Positions 30,251 to 38,289 of a DNA stretch of 64,000 bases are shown here, in pieces. Position numbers and translations under genes: made by a program. Position 1 is the stretch's first letter; every line of letters begins with the position of its first letter. This DNA is from Desulfovibrio sp. (lineage in GTDB: Bacteria; Desulfobacterota; Desulfovibrionia; Desulfovibrionales; Desulfovibrionaceae): NCBI GenBank assembly GCA_031279825.1, contig JAITHT010000057.1:16878-80877 (forward strand), written 5' to 3'. A model generated the notes under the pieces. The model was not told where the DNA came from and searched no databases. It saw only the letters and a program-made list of their open reading frames with translations.

Positions 30251-30401
30251 CTAGTGTCCTGAAAAAATCAGGACACCAGCCGCCGGGCCGTATTACCCGG
30301 CGCGCCGCCGCCGCAGGCGGCGGGAGCAAGCCGAAAATCACGTTTTTCGGCTTGCGATCTTCTCAGAAATTTGTAAGCAAATTTCTGAGGCACCACACTA
30401 G
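30251..30401. repeat. D-family multi-hairpin element (copy 1)
   Basis: A ~150-bp element bounded by CTAGTGT and ACACTAG. It contains five consecutive stems: GTGTCCTGA/TCAGGACAC, CGCCGGG/CCCGGCG, CCGCCGCC/GGCGGCGG, AAGCCGAAAA/TTTTCGGCTT and CTCAGAAATTTG/CAAATTTCTGAG. The second copy, at 60964, keeps the order of most stems but with different sequences that still pair. The right-hand CTAG supplies the TAG stop of xsc. Confidence 0.7.
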
Positions 30402-32155
30402 AGCGTATACTTGGCTTTGTTGAAATTGCTTTTGTCCAGATGCGCGTACTTGGGCAGGAGCCTGGTAGGCAAGGCCAGAGCGTCGCGTCTGAAGGGGGGG
30501 GCAAGGCGGTTGCCGTCGGTCATGATTTCAATGACCGCCGGGCGGCGATTTTTCCTGGCTGTTTCCAGAGCGTCGGCAAGATCCGCCGGGGTAGCGACGC
30601 GGTATCCGTCCGCGCCCATGGCTTCGGCAATACTGGCATAGGATTTCGACCAAATGTCGGCGCCCACAAAGCGATTGTTGTAGAAGTCAATCTGGTTTTT
30701 CTTCTCCGCGCACCATGCGCCGTTGTTATATACGGTGGCGATGACAGGCAGATTGTACTGGCAGGCTGTGGGCACTTCAAAAAGGCTCATCCCCCATGCC
30801 CCGTCGCCCACAATGGCCACCGTCACGTCGTCGGGGCAGGCGATCTGGGCGCCGAGCGCCGCCTGATAGGCGAAACCGGTGTTGCCGAACGTCAGGGTGG
30901 ATATGTGGCGTTTGGGCGCGTTGAAGCGCAGATAGCTGTTGGCCGTGGACGAGGTGTTGCCGATGTCCGTGGTGGCAATGGCGTTATGTCGGGTAATGAA
31001 TGCGCCCACCACTTCCAGCGCCTTGCGCGGATGCATCCGCCCCTCTTCCACCGGTTCCTCGGCGATGGCGGCTATTTCCTTGTGCCAGTCGGCCAGTTCG
31101 GCCTTTACCAGAGTGTAGACGGGCTGAAGATCCCCGACGGCCGGCATGGAGGCTTTCAGACGTTTGAACAGTTCCTCGCAGGCGTCTTTCGCATCGGCGC
31201 ACAGCCCCACGGATACGGGATGGGTTTTGGCGATGTGGCGCGGATTGATGTCAATCTGCACGATTTTGGCCGTCTTGGGAAAATAGTTGATGTCGTACTG
31301 GGGCAGAGTGCCGAAATACGAGAGCCGGGTACCCACCGCCAGGATGACGTCTGACTTTGCCAGAATGCGCATGGCCGCTTTGGAGCCCATGTAGCCGATG
31401 GGGCCTGTCCAGAGCGGGTGTTCGCAGGGGAAGGCGTCGTTGTGCAGATAGGTGCAGGCCACGGGCGCGCCCAGGTATTCGGCTATGGCCTTGACAGTGT
31501 CGATGCAGCCTGAATCCACCACGCCGCGGCCGGAGACGATGACGGGATTTTTAGCGTTTTTGAGCACGGCAACGGCGGCGGAAAATTGTTCGGGGTTGCC
31601 GATGCCGCCCGGGGCCGCGCGGTACTGCGAGGGATGCAGGATCTCCTCGTCCAGTTCACCGTAAAAATAATCGCGGGGAATGTCCACCAGCACCGGACCG
31701 CGTTCGGCGTAAGCGATGCGAAAGGCCGTGCGCAGAATGTCGGCGGCCCGTTTGGGATGCGGCACGCGTAAGGATGCCTTGGTAATGGGCTTGAACAGGT
31801 TCCATGTGTCGCATTCCTGGAAGCCGTCCCAGCCGACGGAAATGCTGCCGGCACTGGGAGAAAGCACGATCATGGGCGTATGGGCCATATTGGCGGTGGC
31901 CACAGCCGTGACGTAGTTGGTGATGCCCGGGCCGTTCTGTCCGATAACGACGCCCGCACGGCCGGTTATGCGCGCGTAAGCGTCCTCCATGTGCCCGGCG
32001 GTTTGTTCATGGCGCACGGATATGAAGTCGATGCCGGCCGCCGGGAGAAGATCCAGCATGTCCATGAAAGCGGAACCGAGAATGCCGCTTATATGGTTTA
32101 CGCCTTCCTGCACTAATACTTCCGTCATTGCTTCGCTGGGGGTCATTGTGGGCAT
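30398..32155 (-). CDS. xsc: Sulfoacetaldehyde acetyltransferase
   Basis: A 585-residue thiamine-diphosphate enzyme (EC 2.3.3.15) that cleaves sulfoacetaldehyde with phosphate into acetyl phosphate and sulfite. It has the three-domain TPP fold: an N-terminal pyrimidine-binding domain with [20 protein letters not shown] and the catalytic glutamate region ([20 protein letters not shown]), a middle domain, and a TPP-binding domain with [19 protein letters not shown] and the [17 protein letters not shown] segment seen in Xsc. Length is typical. The start is ATG 32155 (GGAGA upstream), not the 32338 ORF start. Its own -24/-12 promoter and an operator repeat lie upstream. It is the last gene of the sulfonate operon; the TAG stop lies in the end of a D element. 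Confidence 0.92.
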   Translation of the reverse strand: MPTMTPSEAMTEVLVQEGVNHISGILGSAFMDMLDLLPAAGIDFISVRHEQTAGHMEDAYARITGRAGVVIGQNGPGITNYVTAVATANMAHTPMIVLSPSAGSISVGWDGFQECDTWNLFKPITKASLRVPHPKRAADILRTAFRIAYAERGPVLVDIPRDYFYGELDEEILHPSQYRAAPGGIGNPEQFSAAVAVLKNAKNPVIVSGRGVVDSGCIDTVKAIAEYLGAPVACTYLHNDAFPCEHPLWTGPIGYMGSKAAMRILAKSDVILAVGTRLSYFGTLPQYDINYFPKTAKIVQIDINPRHIAKTHPVSVGLCADAKDACEELFKRLKASMPAVGDLQPVYTLVKAELADWHKEIAAIAEEPVEEGRMHPRKALEVVGAFITRHNAIATTDIGNTSSTANSYLRFNAPKRHISTLTFGNTGFAYQAALGAQIACPDDVTVAIVGDGAWGMSLFEVPTACQYNLPVIATVYNNGAWCAEKKNQIDFYNNRFVGADIWSKSYASIAEAMGADGYRVATPADLADALETARKNRRPAVIEIMTDGNRLAPPFRRDALALPTRLLPKYAHLDKSNFNKAKYTL

Positions 32156-32227
32156 TGCCGCTGTCTCCGTTTTTGAATGTGTTGGTTGCGTCAAGGGGGT
32201 ATGTGCCGTGGTTGTCCCTGCGCTGTG

Positions 32228-32243
32228 AGCAAAGATCGGGCCA
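32228..32243 (-). promoter_or_regulatory. Sigma54 (-24/-12) promoter of xsc
   Basis: The minus strand reads TGGCCCGATCTTTGCT, matching the consensus TGGCACGNNNNTTGCW at all but one defined position, with exact GG-N10-GC spacing. It lies about 73 bases upstream of the xsc ATG. Transcription would begin near 32217. The gene just upstream encodes a sigma54 activator. Confidence 0.8.
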
Positions 32244-32309
32244 AGTGCGCGCATTGTTCGGAAACAGGCGACGGCTGAGGAGGGAGGAAAGGCTCCGGAC
32301 GGCCGGACT

Positions 32310-32344
32310 GTCCGGATTTCCGGACGGTTGTCCGGCATCGGGAC
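32310..32344. promoter_or_regulatory. Operator for the sigma54 activator upstream of xsc
   Basis: An inverted repeat GTCCGG-ATTT-CCGGAC (32310-32325) is followed by a second, imperfect site (GTCCGG at 32330, then CGGGAC at 32339). Further CCGGAC half-sites lie just to the left (32294-32308). The same core with the same 4-base gap occurs upstream of sauS. It lies 65-115 bases upstream of the -24/-12 promoter, as expected for an enhancer-type site. Confidence 0.72.
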
Positions 32345-32363
32345 AGCTCATCCGCAACGCGTT

Positions 32364-33803
32364 CTACGCCGTTGTCTCGCCGTCTTGCAGGAGGCGGGCG
32401 CAATTTGCCCGCGTAATGCCGTGTTTTTTGAGTTTTTCGTAGAGGGTGGCGCGGGCGATGCCCAGTATGCCGGCCGCGCGCGTCACATGCCAGTTATTTT
32501 CTTGCAGGGTGAGGATAATAAGGCGCAGTTCGTTGTTGGCAAGCATCAGGGGCAGACTGGCGGGAGGGGAGGCAAGGGAGGCGTCCGTGGAGCAGACGCC
32601 GAAATTCGAAAGAATTTTAGGCGGCAGATCCCCCATATCAATGGTGTTGTCGCGGCACAGGGACAGGGTGCCGGAGATGACGTTGCGCAGTTCCCGCACA
32701 TTGCCGGGCCAGCAATATAAAGAAAGGGTTTTCATGGCGCTGTCGGTGATGCGGACGTTTTCCCGCCCCATATGTTGCAGAATATGGCGGATCAGCAGCG
32801 GAATGTCTTCTTTGCGCGCGTTTAAGGGGGGTAACTGGAGGATACACGGGCTTATGCGGTAATAGAGGTCTTCCCGAAAGGAGCCCGCGGCGATCATGGC
32901 TTCCAGGTCGCGATTGGTGGCTGTCGTAAGGCGAAAATCCACCGTGCGCGGCTGGGTGGAGCCCACCCGGTACAGGGTGCGCTCTTCAATCACCCGCAAG
33001 AGCTTTGCCTGGATAGCCAGGGGGGTGTCGCCGATTTCGTCAAGGAACAAGGTGCCCCGGTCGGCCAGTTCAATTTGCCCCACTTTACCGTCCTTATGGG
33101 CGCCGGAAAAGGCGCCCGGGGCATAGCCGAAGAGTTCGGATTCGAACAGTTCGTTGGGCACGGCCGCGCAGTTGATGCTGACAAAGGGGCCTTCGCGGCG
33201 CGGTCCTTCACAGTGCAGGGCGCCAGCGGCCAGTTCCTTGCCCGTGCCCGTGGGGCCGAGGATGAGCACCGGCAGTTCCGTGCGCGCATAGCGGGTCAGG
33301 CGTTCCTTGAACTGGCGGATGGCCCGGCTCTCTCCCTGAATGGACTGTAGGGAATAACGGGGAGAAAGGGCGCTTTTGATGCGCCGCGCATAGGACGCCA
33401 CCTTTTTATTAAGCTCTTCCACCCGCTTGTTGACAAGCTCCAGTTCTTCCAATGAGCCGAAAACCGTTTGCGAAAGCATGCCGATAACTTGTTCGCCGTC
33501 TTTGAAAGGCAGGCGGTTGACCACGATGACGCGGTCTCCTTTGGGGCTTTTGAAGGTGCGCAGGCTGCCCATTTCCGCGCGGCCCGTGGAGGTGACGAAG
33601 GGCGCTCGGGTGTCGGGGATGAAGTCAGTGATGGGGCGGCCGATGATTTCCTCGCGGGGTAGGCCCAAATAGGCGGCGTAGGCTTCGTTCATGAAGCGGA
33701 CGATGTAGTCGCTGTCGCAGACGTAGATGCCGGTAGTCAGGCTGTTGAGGATGCGCTCGTGGAGAAGAGCCCGTTGCTCCTTGTCGTAGATGGCGCTGGG
33801 CAT
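32364..33803 (-). CDS. PAS-domain sigma54-dependent activator
   Basis: A 479-residue enhancer-binding protein. An N-terminal PAS domain (residues ~10-120, TTGIYVCDSDYIVRFMNEAYAAYLG) is joined by a short coiled coil to an AAA+ domain with Walker A GPTGTGKE, the sigma54-contact loop GAFSGA (canonical GAFTGA) and Walker B GTLFLDEIGD. A Fis-type HTH lies at the C-terminus (NNWHVTRAAGILGIARATLYEKLKKHG). There is no receiver domain, so it probably senses a small molecule or redox state via PAS. Genes on both sides, two sigma54 promoters and a shared operator make it the likely regulator of sulfonate use. GGAG eight bases before the ATG supports the start. Confidence 0.9.
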   Translation of the reverse strand: MPSAIYDKEQRALLHERILNSLTTGIYVCDSDYIVRFMNEAYAAYLGLPREEIIGRPITDFIPDTRAPFVTSTGRAEMGSLRTFKSPKGDRVIVVNRLPFKDGEQVIGMLSQTVFGSLEELELVNKRVEELNKKVASYARRIKSALSPRYSLQSIQGESRAIRQFKERLTRYARTELPVLILGPTGTGKELAAGALHCEGPRREGPFVSINCAAVPNELFESELFGYAPGAFSGAHKDGKVGQIELADRGTLFLDEIGDTPLAIQAKLLRVIEERTLYRVGSTQPRTVDFRLTTATNRDLEAMIAAGSFREDLYYRISPCILQLPPLNARKEDIPLLIRHILQHMGRENVRITDSAMKTLSLYCWPGNVRELRNVISGTLSLCRDNTIDMGDLPPKILSNFGVCSTDASLASPPASLPLMLANNELRLIILTLQENNWHVTRAAGILGIARATLYEKLKKHGITRANCARLLQDGETTA

Positions 33804-34026
33804 GAAATAACTCCAACTTTACCGATTTTCGATATTGTCAAATGAAAGATCAGCAGATGTTTTACTGTAATAGCTGTGCGATGAAAACTATTGAGATGAA
33901 TACTATGGGATGGTGATAAAGGCTATTTGTGTCTTTTCAGAATGTGGATCTTTCGTCATTTCCCTGGCATATGACAGATCCCTGTTGAGCCCGTCAAGAC
34001 TTGCGCGCAATCCGCAACGGTACCCG

Positions 34027-34109
34027 CAGTGCCTTTTAAGGGGGGATTATTTGCCGGCAGGCCATAATGACCTGCCGGAGTTGCGCTTTTTTTCAGAAAA
34101 AGGGCACTG
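34027..34109. repeat. Nested inverted repeats between the activator and tctC
   Basis: Outer arms CAGTGCC...TTTT and AAAA...GGGCACTG enclose an 8-bp perfect hairpin (CCGGCAGG/CCTGCCGG, 34054-34078). On the plus strand a run of seven T follows shortly after; on the minus strand, the direction of tctC, there is no T-run. It is perhaps a small mobile element or processing hairpin. The rest of the 33804-34225 gap shows a TTGACA near 33837-33842 (minus), possibly the -35 of an activator promoter, without a good -10. Confidence 0.45.
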
Positions 34110-34225
34110 AATAGGGAATACAATGGCGTATTTTCCGTCTTGAGGAAAATGGCTGCCCAAGGCACAGCGTATTCAGCGCTTCCTCAGATTGCCGCACGCC
34201 CGGCGCGGTACTTATGCACTCCCGT

Positions 34226-35188
34226 CTATTTCGCCGGTTTGCTCAGCAGCTTTTCGAGCTTCTCCTTTTGGGAGGCAAACATTTTTTTCGCTTCTTCGCG
34301 GTTCAGAACCTTAACAGGGCTGCCGCTTTCCTTCATTTTCGCGGTGACCATGGGATCAGTAAACATGGCGGGCACAATTGCGGCCGCCTTGTCAATGATG
34401 TTCTGCGGCACGCCCTTGGCAAAGGCGAAACCGCGGTAGTTCACGCTGGTGTCGTCGATATCGTAGCCCAGTTCCTTGAATGTGGGCACATCGGGCAAAA
34501 ACTCATGGCGGTTGAGGTCGGCGATGGCCAGGATGCGCACCCGTTCTTTCCCCCTGTAGGCGTCGGCCAGATTGTTGAAACCGGACATGACCGTGCCGGC
34601 GTAAACGTTCTGAAAGGCGTCGGTGCCGCCCTTTTCAGGGATATAGGTCAGCTTGACACCCGCGGCCTGTTCCAGTTGCAGGGCCGCTATGTGGTGCCCC
34701 ACGTAAAGGCCCGCGCCGTTCACCGTCAGTTTGGCGGGATTGGCTTTGGCGTAGTCCACGTATTCTTTCACGCTTGTAATGGGGCTGTCGGCCGGCACGA
34801 TAAGCACGGCCGGGTCGGCCCCCCAGTTGGCGAGAGGTTCGAAGGACTCCACCGTGAACTTGGCCTTGTTCACAATGGATTGGGCCGCAAGGTGGGGCAT
34901 GTTGTAGGCGGTCATGGTATAGCCGTCCATGCCGCCGCGTTCGATCATCCAGTTCCAGCCGGTCATGCCACCCGCGCCGGGTTTGTTGACGATGACGATA
35001 GGCTGGCCGAAGTATTTTTCTCCCCCGGCCGGCATGCTGACGATGCGGGCCTGGAAGTCCGTGGCTCCTCCCGGCGTGTAGCAGACGATGAGGCTGATGG
35101 GGGCGTCCGGCCAGTCGGCGGCTCCGGCGGGGATTGTGAAAAGCGCGCAGCACAGCAGCGCGAAAATGGAAAGGAAAAGTGTTCTCAT
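34226..35188 (-). CDS. tctC: TctC-type periplasmic solute receptor
   Basis: A 320-residue TTT-family binding receptor (Bug family). The signal peptide is MRTLFLSIFALLCCALFTIPAGA, with predicted cleavage before ADWPDAP. Family features are the PISLIVCYTPGGATDFQARIV ligand loop and NKPGAGGMTGWNWM. The receptor captures a carboxylate in the periplasm and hands it to TctAB. Encoded directly after tctA and tctB within the sulfonate operon, it most likely binds sulfoacetate; classic TctC proteins bind citrate or other carboxylates. AAGGATCG precedes the ATG. Confidence 0.88.
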   Translation of the reverse strand: MRTLFLSIFALLCCALFTIPAGAADWPDAPISLIVCYTPGGATDFQARIVSMPAGGEKYFGQPIVIVNKPGAGGMTGWNWMIERGGMDGYTMTAYNMPHLAAQSIVNKAKFTVESFEPLANWGADPAVLIVPADSPITSVKEYVDYAKANPAKLTVNGAGLYVGHHIAALQLEQAAGVKLTYIPEKGGTDAFQNVYAGTVMSGFNNLADAYRGKERVRILAIADLNRHEFLPDVPTFKELGYDIDDTSVNYRGFAFAKGVPQNIIDKAAAIVPAMFTDPMVTAKMKESGSPVKVLNREEAKKMFASQKEKLEKLLSKPAK

Positions 35189-35213
35189 GGCGCGATCCTT
35201 TAGCGTTGCAAGG

Positions 35214-35660
35214 TTACATGAAAATACCCTTGGGAATCTGAACCTTAAGCAATACGGTAAACAGCAGGTAGAGAGACGCGCAAAGCGTCAGCCCCAGCCC
35301 CGCCCGCATGGCGATAACCCTGGGAGTATGTGGAACATTCTGGAGCGCCAGGGTGGAAGCCAAAAAAAAGACGAAACTCGCCGTGTAGAAGCCGATGTAG
35401 TCCATGGCCACGATATAGAGCGCAATGGCGGCGATGATAAAGCTCACCCGGAAAAAGGGATATCGTTCTCCTCCATTTGTGAGTTGTTTCTTTTCCAGAA
35501 TCTGGGCGATGATTTTCAGGGCGCCGATGGACAGCATCAGTACGAGCATAAGCAGCGGAAATTGCGTCGAGCGGGGATCCGCCGCCGAAATAAGGGCGTA
35601 GAAAAAGGCGCAGACGATGAACATGATGATGACGACGATCCATTCTCCTGAGAAACGCAT
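35214..35660 (-). CDS. tctB: TctB-type small membrane subunit
   Basis: A 148-residue protein with four hydrophobic segments (residues ~6-24, 33-52, 70-88 and 118-138; for example WIVVIIMFIVCAFFYALI), matching TctB, the small four-helix subunit of tripartite tricarboxylate transporters. It is poorly conserved in sequence, as usual. It lies 12 bases after tctA and 25 bases before tctC. AAGGAG precedes the start codon. Confidence 0.82.
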   Translation of the reverse strand: MRFSGEWIVVIIMFIVCAFFYALISAADPRSTQFPLLMLVLMLSIGALKIIAQILEKKQLTNGGERYPFFRVSFIIAAIALYIVAMDYIGFYTASFVFFLASTLALQNVPHTPRVIAMRAGLGLTLCASLYLLFTVLLKVQIPKGIFM

Positions 35661-35671
35661 GGCTGTTCTCC

Positions 35672-37207
35672 TTATGTGGAGGAAAGTTGCGCGGCGCCGG
35701 CCGGGTGTGCATATTTCATGCGGCGGCGGTATTGCAGGTCGCCTATGACGCCCCAGAGCAGGGAAATTGCCGATAAGGCGATAAGCAGCAGGTTAAGCCC
35801 GCCGGTGAAGAAGTAGGAGAACGCCCCTACGTCGGTTTGCGCGATCATCATGCCGCGCAGAAAGTTTTCTTCCGCGATGGGGCCGAGGATGATGCCCAGC
35901 ACCACGGGCGCCGAGGGAAAGCCGAGTTTTTGCCCCAGGTACATGAGCAGGCCGAGCACGAACATGATCACCACGTCGTCCATGCTGTTCTGCACGCAGT
36001 AGGTGCCGATGACGGCCAGGATGGTCACCGCGGGGAACATGATCAGATTCGGGATGTTCATGACGGCCTGGGAATAGCGCGAGAAAAGGATGCCCATGCC
36101 GCACATGATGAACTGGGCGATAAACATGCCGCCGATAAAGGTGTATGTGACGTCGGCGTATTTGGTGAACAGATCCGGCCCGGGAAAAAGCCCGTGAATG
36201 AGCAGCCCGCCGAGGAGTACGGCCGCCGTGGGGCTGCCCGGTATGCCGAGGGTAAGCAGAGGGATGAGCGCCGCGCCCACGGTGGCGCTGTTGGCCGTTT
36301 CGGAAGCGCTTATGCCTTCGGGATTGCCTTTGCCGAAGCTGCAGGGATCCTTGGAGAGTTTTTTGACTTGATCATAGGTGATCAGTCCGGCCACCTGTCC
36401 TCCCGCGCCGGGAATGATGCCTATGGTGATGCCGAGCAGGCTGCCCAGGGTCACCGTGCGCTTCCAGCGCAGGAACATGGCGACGGTGGAGGCGATGAGG
36501 CCGGGTCTCGGCCGGTAATCGGCCTTAGTGGCCACAATATACAGTTCTTCCACAAGCGTGAGCACTTGAGGGACGGCGAACAGTCCGATGAGCGCGGGCA
36601 CGATGGCGATGCCGCTGAGCAGGACGTCGTGAAAGACGAAACGCGGCTCGCCGAACATGGGGCTGTATCCGATGGTGCTTATCATCATGCCCAGCGCCCC
36701 GCCGAAGAGCCCCTTGAGCAGCGCTCCGCTGGAAAGGCCCGCGATGATCGAAATGCCGAATACGGAGATCCAGAACAGTTCTGACGGGCCGAATTTCATA
36801 GCGAAAGCCGCCAACGGGGGAGTGAGGAAGATGAGCGCCAGCACTCCGGCCAAGCCGCCGAGCAACGAAGCGAAAAAGGCGATGTACAGGGCCTCCTGGG
36901 CTCTGCCCTGCTTGGCCATGGGGTTGCCGTCCAGCATGGTGGCGATACTGGCCGGGGCGCCGGGAATATTGATGAGAACGGCGGAGATGGCGCCGCCGGC
37001 CACCGCCGAGGTATACACGCAGCCGAGCAGGATAAGCCCGGTGGCGGGCTGCATGTAGAAGGTAAAGGGCACAAGCAGGGCCACAGCCATGGTGGGACTG
37101 AGGCCCGGCATGGCGCCGAAAAAAATGCCCGCGACGGAACCGAGCAGCAGTACCGCCATGTTGCCGAAGCTGAGCAACTGATTGAAATGTTCCAGCATCT
37201 CCAGCAT
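35672..37207 (-). CDS. tctA: TctA-type large permease subunit
   Basis: A 511-residue membrane protein with about 12 hydrophobic segments and the TctA signature regions: GIFFGAMPGLSPTMAVALLVPFTF near the N-terminus and GIIPGAGGQVAGLITYDQ in the middle, plus NIPGAPASIATMLDGNPMAKQG. It is the ion-coupled transport subunit of the TTT system. It lies after the CoA-ligase genes in the sulfonate operon; a 194-base gap with a hairpin separates it from the ligase alpha gene, and GGAGGAT precedes its ATG. Confidence 0.9.
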   Translation of the reverse strand: MLEMLEHFNQLLSFGNMAVLLLGSVAGIFFGAMPGLSPTMAVALLVPFTFYMQPATGLILLGCVYTSAVAGGAISAVLINIPGAPASIATMLDGNPMAKQGRAQEALYIAFFASLLGGLAGVLALIFLTPPLAAFAMKFGPSELFWISVFGISIIAGLSSGALLKGLFGGALGMMISTIGYSPMFGEPRFVFHDVLLSGIAIVPALIGLFAVPQVLTLVEELYIVATKADYRPRPGLIASTVAMFLRWKRTVTLGSLLGITIGIIPGAGGQVAGLITYDQVKKLSKDPCSFGKGNPEGISASETANSATVGAALIPLLTLGIPGSPTAAVLLGGLLIHGLFPGPDLFTKYADVTYTFIGGMFIAQFIMCGMGILFSRYSQAVMNIPNLIMFPAVTILAVIGTYCVQNSMDDVVIMFVLGLLMYLGQKLGFPSAPVVLGIILGPIAEENFLRGMMIAQTDVGAFSYFFTGGLNLLLIALSAISLLWGVIGDLQYRRRMKYAHPAGAAQLSST

Positions 37208-37260
37208 GATGTATCCTCCAATGGTCGCCTGCCGTTATGGCGGGCATGGCGTAAAGCCAC

Positions 37261-37289
37261 GTCCGCATAGGATTTGCCTGTATGCGGAC
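37261..37289. repeat. 9-bp hairpin inside the sulfonate operon
   Basis: GTCCGCATA and TATGCGGAC flank an 11-base loop in the 194-base gap between the CoA-ligase alpha gene and tctA. Next to it (37297-37360) are G/C-rich stretches able to form further stems. Without a T-run it may be a processing or attenuation site that sets different levels for enzyme and transporter genes. The arm GTCCG resembles half of the operator but lacks the CCGGAC partner. Confidence 0.45.
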
Positions 37290-37401
37290 ATCGAATAAGA
37301 ACCCCGGCATGAGGGGGTCCGGGGGAAATCATTTCTCCCGGCGGGGTTTTGGGCGGCACCCCGAACACACTGCGGCGTATCGCTCTGCATGGCGCATGGG
37401 G

Positions 37402-38289
37402 CTAACGCGCCGCCGTGATTTCCCTGAGCAGCGGGCCCACCTGACTCGGCTTAGCCGCCGTGAGCGCCCCGGCCTTTTCCAGGGCCGCCACCTTGCCGGA
37501 CACGGAACCGCGTCCGCCCGAGACGATGGCCCCGGCGTGGCCCATGCGCCGCCCTTCCGGGGCGGTGCGTCCGCCGATGAAGGCCACCATGGGTTTGGTA
37601 AAGATTTTGGCCTGCATGGCTTCGGCCACTTCTTCCTCCATGCTGCCGCCGAGTTCTCCGATGATGACCACAGCCCTGGTTTCCGGGTCGTTTTCATACA
37701 GGGGGAGAAGCTCGGCGAAGCGGGTGCCGGGCACCATGTCGCCGCCAACGCCGATAAGGGTGGACACGCCGAAGCCGCCTTTGACGATTTCCGCCGTGAC
37801 CTCGTTGGTCAGAGAGCCGCTACGGGTCATGACCCCGATGTCCCCTTGGCGGTATACCCGTTCAATCCAGTAGGGAATGCACCCGGCCAGGGCCCGGCCC
37901 GGCGAAATGACGCCCGAGGTGTTGCCGCCGATGACCATGGCCCCGCACGACAGAGCGGCCCGGCGTATTTGCAGCAGTTCATGCACGGGCACGCCTTCGG
38001 CTATGGACACGATTTTTGTTATACCCGCGTCCAGGGCCTCAAAGATAGCGTCCTTGGTAAAACGCGGGGGCACAAAGAGCATGGCCAGATCCGCCGCGTG
38101 CTGTTTCATGCCCCGCCGCACGGAGGAAAAAACGGGCACGCCTTCGATCTTTTGCCCTTCCTTGCCCGGGGTGACGCCAAAGACGACCATGGTGCCCATT
38201 TCTTTCATATGCTTGAGCCAGTAAGCGCCTTCTTTGCCTGTGGCGCCCTGGACTTCCACTGTGGTGTTTGCATCAAGAAAAATGCTCAT
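37402..38289 (-). CDS. SucD-like ADP-forming CoA ligase, alpha subunit (probable sulfoacetate-CoA ligase)
   Basis: A 295-residue homologue of succinyl-CoA ligase alpha. The CoA-binding Rossmann start (VEVQGATGKEGAYW) and the phospho-histidine loop (GRRMGHAGAIVSGGRG) are intact, so ATP-dependent acyl-CoA formation through phosphohistidine is expected. The segment that reads GPNCPGVI in E. coli SucD is GGNTSGVI here, a change close to the active site. Position between sauS and the transporter suggests the substrate is sulfoacetate, giving sulfoacetyl-CoA; ordinary succinyl-CoA synthesis is the alternative. It overlaps the beta-subunit gene by 4 bases (ATGA). Confidence 0.82.
   Translation of the reverse strand: MSIFLDANTTVEVQGATGKEGAYWLKHMKEMGTMVVFGVTPGKEGQKIEGVPVFSSVRRGMKQHAADLAMLFVPPRFTKDAIFEALDAGITKIVSIAEGVPVHELLQIRRAALSCGAMVIGGNTSGVISPGRALAGCIPYWIERVYRQGDIGVMTRSGSLTNEVTAEIVKGGFGVSTLIGVGGDMVPGTRFAELLPLYENDPETRAVVIIGELGGSMEEEVAEAMQAKIFTKPMVAFIGGRTAPEGRRMGHAGAIVSGGRGSVSGKVAALEKAGALTAAKPSQVGPLLREITAAR

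Noticed and set aside
34054-34093. Rho-independent terminator for tctC
   Set aside because: The T-run is on the plus strand only, whereas tctC is on the minus strand.
34214-35203. Long plus-strand ORF (329 aa) opposite tctC
   Set aside because: It is an antisense shadow of a well-supported TctC gene with signal peptide and family motifs; its His/Gly/Arg-rich composition is typical of such shadows.
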